Positions 16,560 to 25,437 of a stretch of 64,000 bases of DNA are shown here, piece after piece. The translations under genes and the position numbers were made by a program. The stretch comes from Planococcus halocryophilus (GTDB taxonomy: Bacteria > Bacillota > Bacilli > Bacillales_A > Planococcaceae), in NCBI RefSeq assembly GCF_001687585.2, contig NZ_CP016537.2, positions 716,001-780,000 of the forward strand. Direction: 5' to 3'. The notes under the pieces are model-generated. The model did no database searches, had not been told where the DNA came from, and was given only the letters and a program-made list of their open reading frames with translations. Position 1 is the first letter of the stretch; each line of letters begins with the position of its first letter.

Positions 16560-19500
16560 ATGAGTAAACTACATTCAGCGACATATAAAACATCGGTACG
16601 ATTAACCAAGACGGCAATGGAAAAAATGGGCGTGTTCGGCATCAGCGAACGCTCATTTTTTGTTGCGGACAAAGCGTTTAAGGTGTTTATCGAACGTTAT
16701 CCTTCGAATGCGGATGGCGAGCTTTCGGTTGCGCTGATTTTGGATAGGTCGGAAAATGTACGGTTGATTGGCAAAGAAGAAGAAGCATCGTTTGTGTTGC
16801 ACGGGGTTTTTACTAATCATCATTTGTTGATCACAAATGTAACGCAGCGAAAAGCCTATCAAGCGCTCGGCACAAACTGGCAGCGCGAAGAATATATGCT
16901 GTTTGATCGATCGCGTGAGGCGGCATCGATACCACTGATTAATATGATTAACCGAATGACGCCTGCTAAAGAAAGTTCCGATTACGTGAAAAAGCGGATT
17001 GGCAGTTGGGAAGGCTATTTGAAAATTCAAGAACGCGGTATGGATATTCCAGACATCAAAACCGCTTATTCGAGTTTGTCATTTAGTCACGATTTCAGTC
17101 GCATCACATTAAAAGGCTGCCAGCTAAAAGATACAGAATGGAAATCGTTAAAAAACTTAACGGTGCGATTGACTGGAGTTTCTGGAGACGTCGGCACTGT
17201 TATAAAAGCGGCAAACCGGACTGTTGAAATAGAACTCCAAAACTATATGGTCAAGCAGCTTCGTGAAAACGGCTTGTCACTCGATAAAAAAGAAGTGGTC
17301 TTTAGTAATTTTGCAGCTTTAAGCCAAATAAGACGGCTTCGTCAAGGGTTTGCCAACTTGGAAAAAGGGCTTGCTGTAAACCCGAATCTGGACCGTCTTT
17401 TATTTGAAGAAAAACCTCCCGTTAAGTCGCTTCAGCCTTTAGAAAAATTATCTTTTCATAACCGACTAAACGAGTTTCAGCAAAAAGCGGTGTCAGGTGC
17501 GATAGCAGCAGAGGATTTATATGTGATACAAGGACCACCAGGTACAGGAAAAACCACAGTTATTTCGGAAATCTGTCTGCAAAACGCCAAAAAAGGATTG
17601 CGAACACTGGTTGCTTCACAGTCAAATTTGGCCGTCGATAATGCACTTGGACGTTTATTGGCGAATAAAGACATTCGGATTTTGCGTGTGGGTCGTACCG
17701 AAAGTATCGAAGAAGAAGGCAAGAAATTTATCGAAGAAAACGTCGGCCAATATTGGAAAGACCATACCTTAAAAGAAGTATCGGCACAATACGAAATGCG
17801 CGAAAAACGCGAACCCGAATTAAAAAAAGAACTAACACATAATGAACAAGCTACAGAAAAACTTCAGCCGGTATACGAAAGTTTGGTAATTGCAGTAGAA
17901 GAGAAAAAAAGAGCAGTAGAAACACAACAAGTGATTCAAAAACAGCTCGAACAAGAACGAGCAAAACAATCTGCATTCGTGCGTGAGCACGATAAAGCGG
18001 AACAAGAAAAACAAGCAACAGAAAAAGAAATCGAAACACTTGAAAATGCACTTCAACAAGATGCTGCCTTTATTGAAGAAGCAAGAGGCACCGAGTGGCT
18101 CGTGCAAGAACAGAAAATTCAAGGTGCGATTCAACAACTTCAACGTGCGCTTGGACGAGAACGGTTAGAGCAAGATTTAGAAGTGAAAAGACAAGAACTA
18201 GAAGCCATCACAGAAAAACGTGATCAAATGGCGGATATTTTGGAGCAGAAGAAAATAGCGGTTGCCAATATGGACAGTATCAAAAAAATCGATGGCTTGT
18301 TTGACTTAATAAAAGAAGAGCGCGTTGAAGAAACGGCATCAATTACGTATTTGATCAACCGACTAGAAGCCAATCGTGAAAACATGACAGACTGGACCAA
18401 GCTCAACGAATACAATGAGCGTGTTTCTACGGCAATTACGTATATTGAAAAACTGCTAACTTCTGTTGATATTTCGGTTGCCAATTTAAAAGAACAAGCC
18501 TTGTTAAAAGCAGAAGCGTATAGCTCTGCAGAAATTGACGAGTATTTAGAGAAGTTGAGAGTGATATTAAAAGGTGAACAGCGCAGCAATCCAATCGTTT
18601 TGCAAAAAGGGCTCATTGGTTTATATAGAAGACAAAATGATTTGTGGAGAAGAGGCGCGAAGTTTAAAGCGGTCGATGTGTATGTTGCAGAGTCGAAACG
18701 CGCTTTTAGCGACTTAAAGAAAACTTTGTGTGAGGAACTTGTTAAACAGCAAGAGCAGTACCGGGTATGGGATGCGAAATGGTTAGAAAAACAAGAAAAA
18801 CAACAAGAAGATATGGCACCACTCGAACTGCGATACCAGCAATTGCCAAATGCGGCTGACCTACCGGCTGACGTTAACGGTGCGATTCGCGAGTCTAAAG
18901 GGCAACTTGAAAAGCTTCAAAAAGACAAAATTTTGTTTGATCAAACCAAGCAGCGTATAGAAGATCAGCAAGTTGAACACGAACAAAAACGTGCGTTCCT
19001 AAACTCCACTACCAGCCAGTTAGCAAAAGTGAAAAACGAAATCGAACAAGCTGAACTAGCAATAGCGAATTATGAAAAACAACTCTCAGCTTTAGCAGAG
19101 ATTTTAACTTCAAATCCTGAGCATCAATTAGAGGAAACGACGAAACAACTGGCTAGTTTATCGTTTACTAAAGAATCGCTTAAACAAGAAATGAAGAATT
19201 TGCCTTTATTACAATCCATACAGAAAAAATGGTTGGATTTGTTGGCGACTGCGAACGAGCACGATTTGGATGAAATCCGCAAATTGTATATTAAACACGC
19301 CAATGTTATTGGAACAACATGTGTAGCGTCAGCCCGCAAAGATTTTATCGATAACTACCCAGAGTTTGATGTGGTCATTATTGACGAAGTGTCAAAAGCC
19401 ACGCCACCAGAACTACTGTTGCCAATGTTAAAGGGGCAAAAAATTATTTTGGTAGGCGATCATCATCAATTGCCGCCACTACTTGGCAACGACACACTAG

Positions 19501-20330
19501 AAGAAACGCTTCAAGAAATGATAGCTGAAGACAATGGCTTTGAAGAAAAGAAAGAACTCGAAAAGCTATTAGAAGAATCGCTATTTGAGCGCTTGTATAG
19601 AAATTTACCAGCTGCCAATAAAACGATGCTAGCCATTCAATACCGCATGCATGAAGACATTATGGAAACCATTTCGCCGTTTTACCGGTTGGAAAATGAT
19701 CAATTGCAATGTGGCATTGTGGACTCTGATCGTGAGCGAGATCATTTGTTAGAATCTCCTATTGTGAAACGAGACAATCACTTGATGTGGCTTGATTTGC
19801 CAAATGAACCCGCTTATTTTGAAGAACGCATGAGCGGTGGGAAAAGTTTATACAACGCAGCAGAACTTCAAGAAATCCGTACTTTATTGGTCGAGTTAAA
19901 TGATGCGACAGCGGAAGCGAAACGAGCAGGGAGAATTGCTTCAGATGAGCAAAAAAGCATTGGTGTTATTAGCTTTTACGGCGAACAAGTCAAGCGACTT
20001 CAACGCATGCTCGACCAAGAATTGCGTTTGCCGCATTTGACAGTTCGAACAGGAACGGTTGACCGGTTCCAAGGAAGCGAACGCGATATTATCATACTGA
20101 GCATGGTGCGCAATAACCAAAACAAACATGGCGATATCGGTTTTGCGAAAGACTACCGCCGCTTAAACGTAGCATTATCGCGTGCAAAAGAGTTGTTGGT
20201 GCTTGTCGGCAGTTCAGACATGTTCACCAAACAAGCGAAACAGGCAGAAACACGCAAAATGTACAAGCATGTAGTAGAAGTTGTGAAAAAGAAAAACGGC
20301 TTGAAAGCATTAGAAAGCAGTAAGGGGTGA
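16560..20330 (+). CDS. SF1 DNA/RNA helicase with long coiled-coil insertion (COG1112, AAA_11/AAA_12)
   Basis: A 1256-residue superfamily 1 helicase of the UPF1/DNA2-like group. Walker A GPPGTGKT is at residues 325-332, Walker B VVIIDEVSKATP near 938, GDHHQLPP near 965, then RFQGSERDIII near 1167 and NVALSRAKELLVLVGS near 1202. Between Walker A and B lies about 500 residues rich in Glu, Lys and Gln, with predicted long coiled coils (about 410-920), which is much longer than in minimal family members. The N-terminal 290 residues precede the helicase core and match no domain I know. AGGTG precedes the ATG. A small winged-helix gene follows 4 nt after the stop. Such helicases occur in several anti-phage systems, but also as lone housekeeping genes. 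Confidence 0.88.
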   Translation: MSKLHSATYKTSVRLTKTAMEKMGVFGISERSFFVADKAFKVFIERYPSNADGELSVALILDRSENVRLIGKEEEASFVLHGVFTNHHLLITNVTQRKAYQALGTNWQREEYMLFDRSREAASIPLINMINRMTPAKESSDYVKKRIGSWEGYLKIQERGMDIPDIKTAYSSLSFSHDFSRITLKGCQLKDTEWKSLKNLTVRLTGVSGDVGTVIKAANRTVEIELQNYMVKQLRENGLSLDKKEVVFSNFAALSQIRRLRQGFANLEKGLAVNPNLDRLLFEEKPPVKSLQPLEKLSFHNRLNEFQQKAVSGAIAAEDLYVIQGPPGTGKTTVISEICLQNAKKGLRTLVASQSNLAVDNALGRLLANKDIRILRVGRTESIEEEGKKFIEENVGQYWKDHTLKEVSAQYEMREKREPELKKELTHNEQATEKLQPVYESLVIAVEEKKRAVETQQVIQKQLEQERAKQSAFVREHDKAEQEKQATEKEIETLENALQQDAAFIEEARGTEWLVQEQKIQGAIQQLQRALGRERLEQDLEVKRQELEAITEKRDQMADILEQKKIAVANMDSIKKIDGLFDLIKEERVEETASITYLINRLEANRENMTDWTKLNEYNERVSTAITYIEKLLTSVDISVANLKEQALLKAEAYSSAEIDEYLEKLRVILKGEQRSNPIVLQKGLIGLYRRQNDLWRRGAKFKAVDVYVAESKRAFSDLKKTLCEELVKQQEQYRVWDAKWLEKQEKQQEDMAPLELRYQQLPNAADLPADVNGAIRESKGQLEKLQKDKILFDQTKQRIEDQQVEHEQKRAFLNSTTSQLAKVKNEIEQAELAIANYEKQLSALAEILTSNPEHQLEETTKQLASLSFTKESLKQEMKNLPLLQSIQKKWLDLLATANEHDLDEIRKLYIKHANVIGTTCVASARKDFIDNYPEFDVVIIDEVSKATPPELLLPMLKGQKIILVGDHHQLPPLLGNDTLEETLQEMIAEDNGFEEKKELEKLLEESLFERLYRNLPAANKTMLAIQYRMHEDIMETISPFYRLENDQLQCGIVDSDRERDHLLESPIVKRDNHLMWLDLPNEPAYFEERMSGGKSLYNAAELQEIRTLLVELNDATAEAKRAGRIASDEQKSIGVISFYGEQVKRLQRMLDQELRLPHLTVRTGTVDRFQGSERDIIILSMVRNNQNKHGDIGFAKDYRRLNVALSRAKELLVLVGSSDMFTKQAKQAETRKMYKHVVEVVKKKNGLKALESSKG

Positions 20331-20334
20331 CGAT

Positions 20335-21087
20335 GTGGACAATTTACGAACGGAATTACGTGCGACGATAACGAGCAATCCGGATGTCTCCATCGTCAAC
20401 GAACAGCTTTGGAAGCTGCCGATTGTTTTGTATGATGTTGGATTTGATCAGGTCAAACGATTGAAAATGGACATTTTGATGAAGATGCTGCTGCTCACTT
20501 TTCAAGAAGCTGATATTCGACGAGCCGCCAATTTATCAGAAATGCTGTTTGTAGAAGAGTTGTTTATTAGCGACTTGATCTATAAAATGCAGCGCATCGG
20601 TTTAATCGGGTTGGGAAAGATGGGTTATAAGCTGACACCAAAAGGCCATGATTATTTGGAAAAAGGTATTTTTGATGAAGAAATGGAAGGCGGTCAAACG
20701 GTAATTTCATATAGTGCTATTCATAATGAGTATCGTTTGACACTAAAAGATTCTTCGGAAGAAGCAGACGAAGCGCTGGCGCTTTACCGTTATCCCATCA
20801 AAGGCAGTTTGAACAAAGACCGAATCGAACAGCTGTTATTTAAAGAGGGTGTTAATGGTGGGGAAGAAAGCTTCCAAACGATTATTACCGGCATAACGAG
20901 CTGCATAGAGCAAAAGACAAAATACATTTCGTGTGTTGAATTTCAGTTATATGACGACAAGCAAGATATCTTTTTCTCGCGTGTTTGGAATTTAATGACG
21001 AACAGTTGGGACGAAATAGTAGAAAAACAAATCGAAGCGCGCGAAGTTGTGAAATGGCGTAAAGCGATGGAAGAGCAAAGTGTATAA
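20335..21087 (+). CDS. Winged-helix-like partner of the helicase, unknown function
   Basis: A 250-residue protein with GTG start at 20335, using AAGGGG from the end of the helicase gene; four nucleotides separate the genes, implying coupling. Residues 45-110 look like a winged helix (KMDILMKMLLLTFQEADI, then VEELFISDLIYKMQ and YKLTPKGHDYLEKGIF). The C-terminal half is mixed alpha/beta (YISCVEFQLYDD, WNLMTNSWDEIVEKQIEAR) and gave no family match. No nuclease signature is visible. Co-occurrence suggests it loads, regulates or targets the helicase. It ends just before a hairpin and the large repeat element. Confidence 0.7.
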   Translation: MDNLRTELRATITSNPDVSIVNEQLWKLPIVLYDVGFDQVKRLKMDILMKMLLLTFQEADIRRAANLSEMLFVEELFISDLIYKMQRIGLIGLGKMGYKLTPKGHDYLEKGIFDEEMEGGQTVISYSAIHNEYRLTLKDSSEEADEALALYRYPIKGSLNKDRIEQLLFKEGVNGGEESFQTIITGITSCIEQKTKYISCVEFQLYDDKQDIFFSRVWNLMTNSWDEIVEKQIEAREVVKWRKAMEEQSV

Positions 21088-21090
21088 AAA

Positions 21091-21118
21091 GCAGGCGTAA
21101 CTATTCCGTTGCGTCTGC
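21091..21118 (+). terminator. Hairpin after the helicase operon, without T run
   Basis: GCAGGCGTAAC and GTTGCGTCTGC pair around TATTCC. The same hairpin reappears with a proper T run at 21607-21641, on the far side of the repeat element. Confidence 0.6.
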
Positions 21119-21125
21119 CCAGACT

Positions 21126-21602
21126 GTAGACAAAGTATTATTAAACTGAATAGTGATGCATACTCTTCAATCGGGCTGGCCACTTCGCTTTCCGTGGGCT
21201 CAGCTTCAGCCTCCTCGTCACTAACGTTCCTGCGGGTTCTTCAGCTTTCGCTCTCCCACAGGAGTCTTCGTGACCAACCCAATTGAAGTCTTCTTGCTAC
21301 AAACAAAGTAAGATTCTTTAGTACGCTTCATCATAAAAGTAACTTACGAAAAGTTTTTTCCTCTACTCACTCCAGGATTCGGAGCACCAAGTGGCGAAGG
21401 GCAAAGATATGCTCCTGCATCGCTACGCTAGCTTCGTCGCAAAGCCACTGCCCGAAGTCCCTTCGGTCACTGACTTTCCTGCGGAAAAACGAAGTGATGA
21501 GACCCCTCAGGAGCTTGCGACGAGGAGGCTCAGCGATTCGTCCGCTTGGTGCGGAGAATCCTAGAAGCATACAAAAAAATGAGTAAATATTCTTTTGTCT
21601 AC
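21126..21602. repeat. Complex intergenic repeat, copy B
   Basis: This 477-bp non-coding element is bounded by GTAGACAAAG (21126-21135) and CTTTTGTCTAC (21592-21602), a near-perfect inverted pair. It has two GC-rich blocks, 21170-21290 and 21367-21560, whose inverted relatives lie at 170-310 and 1-115. Block one holds TGGGCTCAGCTTCAGCCTCC; block two holds CTCCTGCATCGCTACGCTAG. Neither block has convincing coding character. The element sits between two copies of one hairpin (21091-21118 and 21607-21641). Confidence 0.8.
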
Positions 21603-21606
21603 AAGC

Positions 21607-21641
21607 AAAGCAGACGCAACTATTCCGTTGCGCCTGCTTTT
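21607..21641 (+). terminator. Terminator beyond the repeat element
   Basis: AAAGCAGACGCAAC pairs with GTTGCGCCTGCTTT and a T tail follows. It is probably the original 3' terminator of the helicase operon, now displaced by the repeat. Confidence 0.75.
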
Positions 21642-21910
21642 ATTAATTAGAGTGTAAATTATGAAGCAAAAGCACAGAAGTATCCGCGACAAGCATAGCT
21701 AATTTATGAAGTATCAGTAACAAAAATCTGTTAGTTTTAATAATGAAAATGAATATTCTGAAAAAAACGCCAAACTGTCATTTTCTAGTGTATTAGAGTA
21801 GAATAGAGCTTGTCATAATTTTTACAATAAATTTACGTACGCTATTGGGTTCAAAAGTTTACTTCAATGTCCCAAAGTCCTTGTGAAGACCAACTATGAG
21901 AAGGTGTAAT

Positions 21911-23863
21911 ATGAAAATGATTAAAACTGACAATAAAAAAACCATGAATAAATACGTGCCATTTTTTGTTTTAGCAGTTGTTATGCTGTGGATAAAGACG
22001 TACGTATCTCAAAAAACACAATTTAAATTGGATGTTGACAGTACGCTTCAGGAAATGCTGTTGTTTATCAATCCGCTCGGCTCTGCTTTGTTACTTTTAA
22101 GCTTATCGTTCTTCTTTAAAGGCGCACGAAAATACTGGTCACTCTTGTTTATTTACACGTTAATGTCCGTTATGTTGTATGCGAATGTTGTGTATTACCG
22201 ATTTTTCAGTGACTTTATCACATTGCCAACACTGTTTCAAACACAAAATTTCGGGGATTTAGGCGGCAGTGTAGTGACTTTAATCCAACCGACAGATGTC
22301 TTGTTCTTTGTCGATGTAATTCTTTTAATCGTTCTTGTATTCTCGAAAAAACTTAAAAAAGAATCGAGAAACTTTAAAACAAGAGTTATATTACCGGTTA
22401 TTACTGTTGCATTGGCTATTTCGTTTTTTAACTTAGCATTAGCGGAAAAAGATCGACCGCAGTTATTAACGCGTGGCTTTGATCGAAACTATATTGTGAA
22501 ATATTTGGGCATGTACAATTACGCTCTTTATGACACAGTAGAAACCTTAAAAGCCTCTTCTCAACGAGTATTGGCTGATAGCGATGACAAAACAGAAGTA
22601 TTGAACTATACAAAATCCAATTATGCAAAACCGAATGAGAATTACTTTGGAATTGCAGAAGACATGAACGTTATTTATCTGCATTTAGAGTCATTCCAAA
22701 CATTCCTATTGGATTATGAATTGGATGGACAAGAAGTAACACCGTTTTTAAATGCTTTAACTCAAGACCAAAACACGTTGTACTTCGATAACTTCTTTCA
22801 TCAAACGGCACAAGGAAAAACATCAGATGCCGAATTTATGTTAGAAAATTCGTTATTTGGCTTGCCAAAAGGTTCAGCATTTATTACAAAAGGCAGAAAC
22901 ACGTATCAAGCGGCTCCTGCGATTTTGAAAGACAAAGGCTATACATCTGCTGTGTTCCACGGCAATAACGGAACATTTTGGAACCGTTCTGAAATCTATA
23001 AGTCTTTCGGTTATGATTATTTCTTCGACATTGAGTCTTATCACGACCTGACAGAAGAAGACATGGCAGAGTACGGCGTTATGGATAAGCCTTTCTTTGA
23101 GCAATCAGGTACTTTATTAGAACAATTACCAGAACCGTTTTACACGAAATTGTTGACGGTGTCGCATCACTTCCCTTATCACATGGATGATGAGTTAACG
23201 ACGATTGACAAAGCGACAACGGGTGACCCTAGTGTCGATAACTATTTCCAAACAGCACGTTATGCAGATGAAGCAATCGAGCAGTTTTTTACGCAATTAG
23301 AAGAGTCTGGATTAGCTGACAACACAATGGTCGTTTTATACGGTGATCATTATGGGATTTCCGATAACCACAATCAAGCGATGGAGCAAATTCTTTCAAA
23401 AGAAATCACGCCAGTTGAAAATGCCAATCTTCAACGAGTTCCGTTGTTTATCCATGTACCAGGCATGGAAGGCGGCATCGACCATACTTATGGTGGTCAA
23501 ATCGATTTGCTGCCGACAGTATTGCATTTGCTTGGTGTGGAAACGGAAAATTACGTTCAATTTGGTGCTGACTTATTGTCTGAAGATCACGAGGAATTGG
23601 TGACATTCAGAAACGGTGATTACGTGAGTCCAGACATCTATTCAATTGGTGAGAATTATTACAATCCAAAAACCGGATTGCCAGTTGAAGATGAACAAAT
23701 CGAACAAGCAGAACAGTTGCAAAAACAGTCTAATTTCGAATTAGAGCTGTCAGACCAACTCGTCAATGGTGATTTGCTGAGATTTTATACGCCAATCGGA
23801 TTCACTCCGATTGACCCGTCTGACTATAGTTATCAAAGCAGTTCGTTAGAAGAAACTGAATAA
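21911..23863 (+). CDS. ltaS: Lipoteichoic acid synthase family protein (LtaS type)
   Basis: A 650-residue membrane enzyme that polymerises glycerol phosphate from phosphatidylglycerol onto a lipid anchor outside the cell. Five N-terminal hydrophobic helices (to about residue 190) precede an extracellular sulfatase-fold domain. Key marks are IYLHLESFQ (metal-binding Glu), QTAQGKTSDAEFM with the nucleophilic Thr, FHGNNGTFWNR, and LYGDHYGISDN. ATG 21911 is chosen over 21896 because AAGGTG lies 5-6 nt before it. No adjacent wall-polymer genes are seen. Bacilli often have several paralogues (LtaS, YfnI, YqgS, YvgJ), so the exact one is uncertain. Confidence 0.9.
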   Translation: MKMIKTDNKKTMNKYVPFFVLAVVMLWIKTYVSQKTQFKLDVDSTLQEMLLFINPLGSALLLLSLSFFFKGARKYWSLLFIYTLMSVMLYANVVYYRFFSDFITLPTLFQTQNFGDLGGSVVTLIQPTDVLFFVDVILLIVLVFSKKLKKESRNFKTRVILPVITVALAISFFNLALAEKDRPQLLTRGFDRNYIVKYLGMYNYALYDTVETLKASSQRVLADSDDKTEVLNYTKSNYAKPNENYFGIAEDMNVIYLHLESFQTFLLDYELDGQEVTPFLNALTQDQNTLYFDNFFHQTAQGKTSDAEFMLENSLFGLPKGSAFITKGRNTYQAAPAILKDKGYTSAVFHGNNGTFWNRSEIYKSFGYDYFFDIESYHDLTEEDMAEYGVMDKPFFEQSGTLLEQLPEPFYTKLLTVSHHFPYHMDDELTTIDKATTGDPSVDNYFQTARYADEAIEQFFTQLEESGLADNTMVVLYGDHYGISDNHNQAMEQILSKEITPVENANLQRVPLFIHVPGMEGGIDHTYGGQIDLLPTVLHLLGVETENYVQFGADLLSEDHEELVTFRNGDYVSPDIYSIGENYYNPKTGLPVEDEQIEQAEQLQKQSNFELELSDQLVNGDLLRFYTPIGFTPIDPSDYSYQSSSLEETE

Positions 23864-23874
23864 GATACAAAAGT

Positions 23875-23921
23875 AAAGCATCCTGACAAGCGATTCTATC
23901 GCTTGTCAGGATGCTTTTTTT
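23875..23921. terminator. Terminator after ltaS
   Basis: Perfect 20-nt arms (AAAGCATCCTGACAAGCGAT) close on the loop TCT, with a T run downstream. It is shared with the convergent gene. Confidence 0.92.
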
Positions 23922-23925
23922 GTTA

Positions 23926-24489
23926 TTAAACCCTCATCATTCCTCTAAATCCTCTAGCTCCGTAATATGAATCTGCTCCATTATGGTACAAAAAAACTTG
24001 GCCATAGCGGAAGTCGCAGAACAAAGCACCGCCGCGATCTCGTACTTCTGATGGTGTTAACACCCAACTAGATGTTTTTAAATCAATAGTGCCAAGCTTT
24101 TGCAATGCGCGGTATTGTTCTTCGGTTAAGAGTTCAATGCCCATGTCAGCAGCCATGGTCATCGCGCTACTTTCAGGTTTGTTTTTCTTCCGTGCATCGA
24201 GTGCTTTCTGGTCGTAACAGACGCTTCTCCGTCCACTTGGGCTTTCTGCAGAACAATCAAAAAAAATGTATTCATCGTTCTCTTGATCGTAGCCCACAAC
24301 GTCAGGTTCTCCGCCTGTCCGCTCCATTTCAAAAAGTGACCATAATTTGTACGGATGGGCTTCTAGTTTTTGCTGAATGGGTTCCCACTCGAGTGATTCG
24401 TGGCGTTCTATATTTTGGTCGAATCGATCTTTTAAACTAGCTAACAATTCATCGTATTGCTCTGTAGATAAAGCTTTTTTCTTAGTCAT
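23926..24489 (-). CDS. DUF4256 family protein
   Basis: A 187-residue soluble protein that I recognise as DUF4256. Its marks are GEPDVVGYD, SPSGRRSVCYD, LKTSSWVLTPSEVR, GGALFCDFRYGQVF and the ending YYGARGFRGMMRV. Length is full for the family. GGAGGTAT precedes the ATG. The family function is unknown. It is convergent with ltaS and alone in its transcript, with about 230 nt of AT-rich DNA upstream that shows no clear gene. Confidence 0.85.
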   Translation of the reverse strand: MTKKKALSTEQYDELLASLKDRFDQNIERHESLEWEPIQQKLEAHPYKLWSLFEMERTGGEPDVVGYDQENDEYIFFDCSAESPSGRRSVCYDQKALDARKKNKPESSAMTMAADMGIELLTEEQYRALQKLGTIDLKTSSWVLTPSEVRDRGGALFCDFRYGQVFLYHNGADSYYGARGFRGMMRV

Positions 24490-24722
24490 TTGATATACCT
24501 CCTTTTAGTTTAAGTATGTTCAGAATAATCTTATTTAATTGTGCAACGAAAAAAGAGTTTTAGCAAATAGATTGAAAAAAATATTCTGGCTGATTTAAAA
24601 GTGGCAGTTGAGACTGATGATAAAGAAGCAATTCAAGTAGTCTAATCGGTTTTCTTGCAGGGTGGGGGGAAACGAACAAGTTGTCCAAGCGCAAAGTATA
24701 GCAATTTATTAACGATTTACAG
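24490..24722. other. Gene-free AT-rich spacer upstream of DUF4256 gene
   Basis: No gene, repeat or structured element could be supported. One startless run of about 23 codons ends near 24647 (containing LADLKVAVETDDKEAIQ), which may be random or a trace of decay. Confidence 0.4.
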
Positions 24723-24857
24723 GTGATCAGCATTATTGCTTTTTACCCAACAGTTGAAACCTTAAGTGCACAAAGCGTCTTATTAGTGCTGATTGCAGTA
24801 ACCATTCTTTATAAAAAGAAACAATCTGGTACAAGTAATGTAATAGTAGAAGGTTAA
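24723..24857 (+). CDS. Possible 44-residue membrane peptide or C-terminal remnant
   Basis: GTG at 24723 opens 44 codons with one hydrophobic helix (TLSAQSVLLVLIAVTILY) and a charged tail (KKKQSG). No strong ribosome-binding site is seen, and the frame is open for a few codons upstream, so it may be the last helix of a lost transporter gene rather than an independent peptide. A terminator follows directly, which shows that some transcript ended here. Confidence 0.3.
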   Translation: MISIIAFYPTVETLSAQSVLLVLIAVTILYKKKQSGTSNVIVEG

Positions 24858-24860
24858 ATA

Positions 24861-24892
24861 AAAACGGAATTCCTTTGGGATTCCGTTTTTTT
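24861..24892 (+). terminator. Terminator after the small membrane ORF
   Basis: AAAACGGAATTCC pairs imperfectly with GGGATTCCGTTTT, followed by a T run. Confidence 0.75.
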
Positions 24893-24982
24893 ATATTCTC
24901 TAGCGTTTTTAACTAAAACAAACTATTTGGCAAAATATCAAAAGTTAAAACCTAGAGAGGTTGTCACTGGTAACTCTTAAAA

Positions 24983-25023
24983 CAAAAACCACTGAAGAAA
25001 AAGCTGTTCTTCAGTGGTTTTTG
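24983..25023 (-). terminator. Terminator of the 25028-26586 gene pair
   Basis: Perfect 17-nt arms CAAAAACCACTGAAGAA and TTCTTCAGTGGTTTTTG with a 7-nt loop. T-rich ends suit the leftward genes. Confidence 0.85.
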
Positions 25024-25027
25024 CGCT

Positions 25028-25417
25028 CTATTCTTTTTCGGTTAAGAACGTAATGATCAAGAACAAAAGGAACGCAAGCAATAGCAAACTACCGCCTACG
25101 ATGAAAAAGATGGTAACAAAAGTCTCATGCCAATTGAATGGATTTAAGTTATATATCCACATACCGCTAGTTAACGCCAATGCACCAACCATTGCAAGTA
25201 CACTGTGTATAGCGACTAACTTTTTGAAGCGAATGGTATAGACACGGTAAAATATACCCCAAGCAAAGACCGAGAGCCAGCCGACGAGCAAAATATGTGC
25301 GTGAACTGGACGCAACCCATAATCCATTTCACCGGCCATTTTAGAACCTAGAAACGTTCCAAACAATCCGAAAACTGCTGAAAACTGTATTAAACGAAGA
25401 CTCCACTTTTTTTCCAT
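25028..25417 (-). CDS. Small haem-copper-oxidase subunit I-like membrane protein
   Basis: A 129-residue protein with four hydrophobic helices. RPVHAHILLVGWLSVFAWG recalls the helix of cytochrome oxidase subunit I (cbb3/NorB type) that carries a haem-ligand His, and a second His occurs at AIHSVLAMVGA. Stand-alone four-helix relatives are common in Bacillales and often annotated as cytochrome c oxidase subunit I, but they lack the full oxidase core, so a respiratory function is unproven. GGAGG precedes the ATG. It follows the lipoprotein gene by 20 nt and likely shares its transcript. Confidence 0.7.
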   Translation of the reverse strand: MEKKWSLRLIQFSAVFGLFGTFLGSKMAGEMDYGLRPVHAHILLVGWLSVFAWGIFYRVYTIRFKKLVAIHSVLAMVGALALTSGMWIYNLNPFNWHETFVTIFFIVGGSLLLLAFLLFLIITFLTEKE

Positions 25418-25437
25418 GACAATACCTCCAAGTGAAC

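Noticed and set aside
21367-21570. Minus-strand ORF of 67 codons within repeat B
   Set aside because: It lies wholly in the GC-rich repeat, has no ribosome-binding site and is not kept open in copy A.
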